64,000 bases of DNA from Aeromicrobium sp. Leaf245 (GTDB lineage: Bacteria > Actinomycetota > Actinomycetes > Propionibacteriales > Nocardioidaceae). Every line of letters begins with the position of its first letter. Position 1 is the first letter of the stretch. Below the pieces are notes generated by a model. The model made no database searches. It had not been told where the DNA came from and was given only the letters and a program-made list of their open reading frames with translations. Made by a program: the position numbers and the translations under genes. The stretch spans positions 1,550,001-1,614,000 of the forward strand of contig NZ_OW824151.1 in NCBI RefSeq assembly GCF_942548115.1, written 5' to 3'. Positions 63,072 through 64,000 of this stretch are shown in pieces.

Positions 63072-64000
63072 GAGAGCACCATCCCAGGCAGGATCAGGGT
63101 GAGGGTCAGGGCGACCGGGCCGATGACCACCATGGACAGCCCCCACCGGGTCAGCAGGCTGGTCATCCGGGGCCGCTCGTCGGGGTCGACGGTGGTGGCG
63201 ACGTACGTCGCGCCCACGGTGGAGAACGGTGAGACGTCGACGATCGACGCACACACGCCGATCGCGCAGATCATGGCCCAACCGGGGATGCCGCCGTCGG
63301 CGATGAGCGGGAGGGCGAGCGGGACCAGCGCGGCGAGCATGCCGGTGGTCGACGCGAAGGCGGAGATCAGACCGGCGGCGGCGCACAGGAGCAGGGCGGC
63401 GACGACGGGGGACCCGACGTCGGCCGCGCGCTCGCCGAGCAGGTCGATGACACCCATCTGGGTGAGCACGCCGACGTAGGTGATGATGCCGCCCACGAGC
63501 AGGACCGAGCCCCAGTCGATGCGGGTCATCGCGGCCTTGCCCGCGGCGGGGTCGACGAGCGCGAGGACGGCGCCGAGCCCGAAGCCGATCACCCCGATGT
63601 CGGGCTCCAGCCCGCCCAGCGCCATCACGACGACGGCGACGACGAGCGCGACCATGCAGACCATGGTCAGCACCTGGTGGGGCTTCGGTCGACCGGGGTC
63701 GCGGGGCGCGTCGTCGGAGGAGCCGGCAGGACCGTCCAGGGAGAGCGACGACTGCCCGTACTCGGGCAGTGCCGATCCGCGGGCGACGAGCGTGCGCTCC
63801 AGGCGTGACTCCCCGCGCACGCCGCGGCGACGTCCGAACAGCAGGTGCGCAACGGCCAGCAGCACGAGGTTGACGACGACGGCCACGGCGAACAGCAGGA
63901 GGGGGCTGAGGTCGATGCCCGCGCTGTCGGCCGTGCCCCACGTGATGATGCCGAACAGGCTGGTGGGCGCGAAGGCGCCCGCGCTCAGTCCGCAGCCCAT
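63068..64000 (-). CDS. MatC/SLC13-type dicarboxylate carrier, C-terminal part
   Basis: An incomplete membrane protein; the first visible residue is a methionine codon at the window edge but MGCGLSAGAFAPTSLFGII looks internal, so the start is beyond 64000. About 310 residues with eight or so helices are visible, with GAGLISAFASTTGMLAALVPLALPLI-like and SIVDVSPFSTVGA segments typical of the malonate/dicarboxylate carriers of the ion-transporter superfamily. The central hydrophilic loop (about 57-100) separates two halves. Overlap with matB suggests malonate uptake followed by activation. Confidence 0.82.
   Translation of the reverse strand: MGCGLSAGAFAPTSLFGIITWGTADSAGIDLSPLLLFAVAVVVNLVLLAVAHLLFGRRRGVRGESRLERTLVARGSALPEYGQSSLSLDGPAGSSDDAPRDPGRPKPHQVLTMVCMVALVVAVVVMALGGLEPDIGVIGFGLGAVLALVDPAAGKAAMTRIDWGSVLLVGGIITYVGVLTQMGVIDLLGERAADVGSPVVAALLLCAAAGLISAFASTTGMLAALVPLALPLIADGGIPGWAMICAIGVCASIVDVSPFSTVGATYVATTVDPDERPRMTSLLTRWGLSMVVIGPVALTLTLILPGMVLS

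Overview
The window is chromosomal DNA of a very GC-rich actinobacterium. Gene content and order (comEA-comEC, holA-rpsT-lepA, hemW, hrcA-dnaJ, phoH-ybeY-CNNM-era, moxR-DUF58-tgpA), many GTG starts and many leaderless promoters (TANNNT six or seven bases before the start codon) fit Propionibacteriales, most likely a Nocardioidaceae member such as Aeromicrobium or Nocardioides. The genus is inferred from gene content only. I see no tRNA, rRNA, CRISPR array, IS transposase or prophage genes.

Region by region. 1-1.5 kb: an M13 peptidase (cut by the left edge) diverges from a siderophore-interacting protein through overlapping -10 boxes. 1.8-14.9 kb: a cell-envelope glycopolymer locus with three paralogous DUF6716-type putative glycosyltransferases, a fused ribitol-5-phosphate cytidylyltransferase/reductase, a fused CMP-nonulosonate synthetase/HAD phosphatase, a short NeuB synthase, two TagF-like polyol-phosphate transferases, UDP-galactopyranose mutase and a galactofuranosyltransferase-like GT2. 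Together they can be read as a wall polymer built from ribitol phosphate, a sialic-acid-like sugar (probably Kdn) and galactofuranose. 15-19.7 kb: potassium uptake (TrkH/TrkA), a sodium:solute symporter with a small partner, and an acyltransferase. 19.8-20.7 kb: a secreted cutinase of the PET-hydrolase type. 20.9-27.8 kb: leuS, degV, comEA, comEC.

28.1-31.4 kb is a less GC-rich two-gene Gabija-like anti-phage cassette (OLD ATPase/TOPRIM nuclease plus UvrD-like helicase) placed between comEC and the holA-rpsT-lepA block. 37.7-39.0 kb holds a single-gene PD-(D/E)XK nuclease-fold protein of similar foreign look. 39-53.4 kb is largely housekeeping: MOSC protein, acyl-CoA synthetase, hemW, a secreted CHAP protein, DUF3097, the CIRCE-controlled hrcA-dnaJ pair, a HIT protein, phoH-ybeY-CNNM-(degenerate deaminase)-era, acylphosphatase and a PHP protein. 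53.4-64 kb holds a lipoprotein, hypotheticals, a flavodoxin-like protein, aquaporin, the moxR-DUF58-transglutaminase operon, and the start of a malonate uptake and activation pair (matB and a MatC-like carrier cut by the right edge).

Two repeat families stand out. One is a palindromic element built from GGTAGGTGGCGCGCG half-sites, found only between convergent gene pairs (about 1.7, 33.3 and 61.5 kb). The other is a 0.7-kb giant inverted repeat at 54.6-55.3 kb, made of 31-32-bp tandem units around three hairpins that all have 20-nt loops; a single diverged module of it also occurs at 1.6 kb.
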